DNA from: Viridothelium virens
Lineage: Eukaryota; Ascomycota; Dothideomycetes; Trypetheliales; Trypetheliaceae
Direction: 5' to 3'
NCBI GenBank assembly: GCA_010094025.1
Contig: ML991782.1
Span: forward strand, 310,001-374,000
Length of the DNA stretch: 64,000 nucleotides
Shown here: piece by piece, positions 60,726 to 64,000 of the stretch
How positions within the stretch are numbered: position 1 is the first letter of the stretch
How the letters are laid out: each line of letters starts with the position of its first letter
Notes under the pieces: generated by a model
What the model was told of the DNA's origin: nothing
The model's database searches: none
What the model saw: only the letters and a program-made list of their open reading frames with translations
Translations under genes and position numbers: made by a program

Positions 60726-61679
60726 AACATACCGCCTGCTTTCCTGCTTGCTGATGGCCGTCGATTCACCGTGCTCAAGGAAGTCATCCTTTCAGCTGGG
60801 GCTATCCGCACACCTTAGATCTTGATGTTGTCGGGTATTGGCCCTCACGATACGTTGGTTAAGCATAGCATATCCGAGGTACAAGTGTATGCTCAAGGTG
60901 GTCAGAATCTATTCGACCACTTTAGTTTGGTCATGACTTTTAAGCTCTGAAACCCATCCAAAGGTCTTGCCCTTGGTAGTCCAAAACTCACCGACCCGGC
61001 TTTATTCAAAGGTCTTCCATGCGATTGGATCATCAATGATACAGTTCCTGCTGAAATTCTTGAGGACGCACTGGATAAAGAAACACAAATTGAAAACTCA
61101 TTTGCGCATTCCATTCTTCAACGGGGTCGACCCCATGTCGAGCAACTAGTTTGCTACGCTCCTTTGGGCGTGCCTGGTATTCCCACGGATGGTAGTCATG
61201 TCGCTGTATCTACGGTGCTCCTGTTGCCAACATCTCGTGGAAGCATCAATCTTGCTTCTGCCAGTCCTAATGATCCTCCCATGATCGACTCCAACTACTA
61301 TGCCACATCAACTGACCAACAAGTACTTATCTGGGCTTCTCGCCGAGCTCTGAAACTTATGCTCTTGTCATCCGCTCTCCGTGATGAAATTGAGGCTGAG
61401 TCTCCACCGCAAATCGAAGGCCTGTCACTTGAGCCGCTCACACCCGACGTACCAGATTCCGTAATCGATGATCGCATCCGGAAGACGGGCGTTCAGCACC
61501 ATCATTCGGGGGGAACCGCGGCTATCGGGAGTGTTACAGACACAGAATGTCGGGTTAAAGGAGTAAAGGGTTTAAGGATAGCTGATGCGAGTGTCGTCCC
61601 CGTAACTAGCGGGGGCCATCCACAGAGCACTTTATATGCAATGGCCGAGCAAGTGGCTGATATGATCATACGAAGTTGA
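60726..61679 (+). pseudogene. Decayed, 5'-truncated GMC oxidoreductase
   Basis: One continuous frame from about 60726 to the stop at 61677-61679 matches the C-terminal two thirds of a glucose-methanol-choline oxidoreductase: LLADGRRFTVLKEVILSAGA, IRTP (stop TAG at 60816 where the family has Gln) ILMLSGIGPHD, GGQNLFDHFSL, FKL (stop TGA at 60948) NPSKGLALGSP, and the C-terminal signature HHHSGGTAAIGSV...GLRIADASVVPVTSGGHPQSTLY with the catalytic His pair. The FAD-binding N-terminus is absent: an in-frame TAA at 60720 and unrelated sequence precede it. Both stops fit single C-to-T or G-to-A changes (CAG to TAG; TGG or CGA to TGA). A functional enzyme is excluded. Confidence 0.82.
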
Positions 61680-63835
61680 AGCGTTGTAGATGAAGTAGTC
61701 GAATAACAAGCGGACAGAACCTAAAGTTCGGATTGAACATTCTGAGATCTATGCCTTCCACTCACTCTGTACACATGCTTACGCAGTTGATGGGAAGCAT
61801 TCCAAGATGAGTGTGCCATCCGGAAGTTTCGATTGTTTGGAGTTTGAGTGCTTTCGTGATTGGCAGACTGTAGTCTAGTGAATGTGAAGGGACCGAGGGT
61901 ACCTAATGCAGAAGCATTGGATCACTGGAATCGGGACCAGCGTTCTTCAGACATGAACGTAGCGATCTCGATGAGCCTGCTTTCTGTGTTTTGTTGATGG
62001 TCGAGATGGCGAAAAAGATGAATGGGGGATGCTACAAAGTGGATTAGCAGACTGATCAACTGATGCATGATCGAATGACACAAGATTTCGCTCCGTCCTC
62101 TAGACAGCCTTAGAAGCTATATTTCTTTATTCTCTCGGATTAGTCTGTGAGGTTTCTCTTGCCGCAAAGCTCTCCCAGTTAGATTCCTCAGACTGACATG
62201 ATACACTGACACTTTTCACTCGCAGCCTTGAGGATAGGTATTTAGAGGTTCTCCCTTCTTCAAATTATACCACTGCAATTGTAAGGCATGGAGATTTTCG
62301 CAGAAGGTAAATCAACCAGTTTATTTTAGCTGTGTTTGGAATGACAACTTTTTTATTATTTCGATTTGGACTGCTCAGCTCCTTTCCCACCCGATTATTA
62401 GCCATATGTATGCACTCGAGCCCAGGAAATGAGACCAGTGGCTGCAGTTGACAGAAAGGTATTCGCAACAGGAGGCTTGTAAATCGACCAGAGAACGCCC
62501 ACTGGTAGAAACGCACAGAACACAGGCGACTGTAAGACAGAATGACCAAGGATCGGCTTAAATGAAAACCACTGGTCTGCGAAAGAGAGGATGGTGGCTT
62601 GAAGAAGCGCGTTTTCAAAATCGATGGCTAGGATGACGACCAACGTCAATTCGAGGCTCTGCCGCAACTCTGAACAGTTGGCTTCCCTTAGCAGAGAGCT
62701 TTTGGATGAGATTCTGTTTGGGTTGAGATCAATGTTGACATTAGCTTTCAGGTGACAGAAAGGGGCTTCACGAGACACCGTTTCCCGCAAAGAGGCAAGA
62801 CAAGTCCCAATGATACCGGGGTGGGAATTGTTGAAGATTGTCACGCGAGTAGTGAGGGAGGATCGTATAATGTAGCAAACACCAGTGTTGTGCCGTGTCA
62901 CTACACCCAATACGTCTATCAAAACGAGCTCAACATAGAGATATGGCAGCTCGGACTATTCTGGTGTGTAGTTTGGCTGATGATCTCAATGTTATACGAT
63001 CAACTAGTATATCTTGCAAGCCAGAGCACCGCAAGCATCCAGCTGCATAAGAAACACTCGAAGCTGCCGAAGGCCGGTCATTAAGGCAAAGAGCATTCAA
63101 ACAAATCTGAAGCCGACGATCACAGCTAGATAGGAAATCTCAGCCTGTGGAGTCTAGCAACTCGATCTCGGAATCTGTCCCCTGAAGATAGCCGTGTGAC
63201 GGCTGCCAGCCGAATAAGCTCTGCTCACAGAGTGCTTTCGTTGAAATTGCTCAGGACAGGGTATGTCGACACTTTTGGGCTGAGCTATCTCCTGAAGTAG
63301 CTAGACTGAGTGTTTATCTTCAGGTGAGTCTATGCCCATTCAGGAGCTTAATCCTCTGATTGGAAAGCTGCAGAAAGACAAGGCACCTGATCGTGTTGAG
63401 CGACCTCAAAAGCCTCCTGAGGTGGGTCCCCTCGAATCCCCTGTGACAGTTTAGCCCATTCGCAACGACAATTCCCTGTGCCTTGCACAGGGAGGCAGAT
63501 TGCCTCGATCATCGTACCGCACACCATAGTACATAAGCTCCTGTCAGTATCCTTTTTGAGCTCCGCGCGCTTTCCTCTTTCCTGTAAACCAACAACTTCA
63601 TACATTTTACCAAAGAGATCACACAGTCCATAAAAATCTCCAGTAAGCAATTGTATCATTTGTCCTCAATTATACGACTTTGTTATCGTGGATCATCAAG
63701 CTGCCTGCTTTCAAGAAAGCCACAACGACAAGCAAACAGAGGCATTGTCAAAGTGGACTCCACTCTTCTTGCAGCGACCAAACAAGAAAATACTTTGACC
63801 TTTCTGACTCTTGATTCAACAGACGTCATCGGAAA
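61680..63835. other. Gene-poor region, nothing recognised
   Basis: About 2.1 kb without a supported gene. Open minus-strand frames at 62398-62922 and 63348-63659 have no family resemblance. The last 100 bp are the likely 5' side of the C2H2 gene. Confidence 0.45.
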
Positions 63836-64000
63836 ATGCCTTGCGATAATGGAAACCACCCGGTCCATGTGTGGCCGGAAACTGGAGATCCATTTCTGTT
63901 ATTCTCTTGCGAGGATAAGTGTGTTATACCCGGCTGCAAATACCAACAGGAACCATGCGAGCGACTATGTAAACATATACGCGAGGACCATCCCGAAATG
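63836..64000 (+). CDS. Start of a putative C2H2 zinc-finger gene, cut by window end
   Basis: ATG at 63836 (AAAATGC context) opens 55 codons to the window edge. Residues in the middle give C-V-I-P-G-C followed by a H-I-R-E-D-H pair, i.e. C-x4-C-x12-H-x4-H, which is the spacing of a classical C2H2 finger. An N-terminal zinc finger on a transcription-factor-like or effector-domain protein is likely; the rest lies beyond the window. Confidence 0.5.
   Translation, partial: MPCDNGNHPVHVWPETGDPFLLFSCEDKCVIPGCKYQQEPCERLCKHIREDHPEM

Noticed and set aside
62398-62922. 174-codon minus-strand ORF
   Set aside because: No recognisable motif or codon bias; likely chance.

Overview
The window is nuclear DNA of a filamentous ascomycete (Pezizomycotina). 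The evidence is short GT-AG introns of about 47-190 nt with CTRAY-type branch sites, mixed gene orientation, and families typical of moulds: HET and NACHT genes, DUF6604, L-galactonate dehydratase, a CE4 deacetylase, a C2-domain Sch9-type kinase and DHA2 drug transporters. I could not fix the genus. Exon coordinates were worked out by hand from splice signals and reading-frame continuity, and each gene entry gives them.

Layout. 0-15.4 kb holds the 3' part of a zinc-finger-type transcription factor, a long gene-poor gap, a large secreted protein with two copies of one domain flanked by kexin sites, an acyl-protein-thioesterase-like hydrolase, a DUF6604 gene and a secreted polysaccharide deacetylase. 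16.6-28.2 kb (all minus strand) holds a DhaL-domain protein, a phosphotransferase, L-galactonate dehydratase and two disordered fungal proteins. 28.9-35.9 kb is a housekeeping block: Ada2 and Sch9-like kinase in divergent orientation, then glucose-6-phosphate isomerase. 37.9-42 kb is an incompatibility-type block with an F-box gene, a decayed NACHT relic and an intact HET-domain gene. 42.4-51.1 kb holds a DHA2 transporter with a GC-AG intron, an EXPERA (TMEM97-like) membrane protein, Nup170/Nup155 and Aim41. 51.4-64 kb is accessory: a membrane acyltransferase, two small fungal-specific genes (one secreted), a large Ser/Thr-rich wall-type protein, a decayed GMC oxidoreductase, and the first codons of a C2H2 gene running off the right edge.

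I see no biosynthetic cluster. Conserved genes (transcriptional co-activation, TOR-type signalling, glycolysis, nuclear pore, mitochondrial quality, galacturonate breakdown) are interleaved with islands of secreted, incompatibility and decayed genes. The decayed genes and one duplicated intergenic segment show C-to-T/G-to-A type changes, as expected where repeat-induced point mutation has acted. The least explained coding sequence is the duplicated, kexin-flanked secreted protein at 5.8-8.9 kb.
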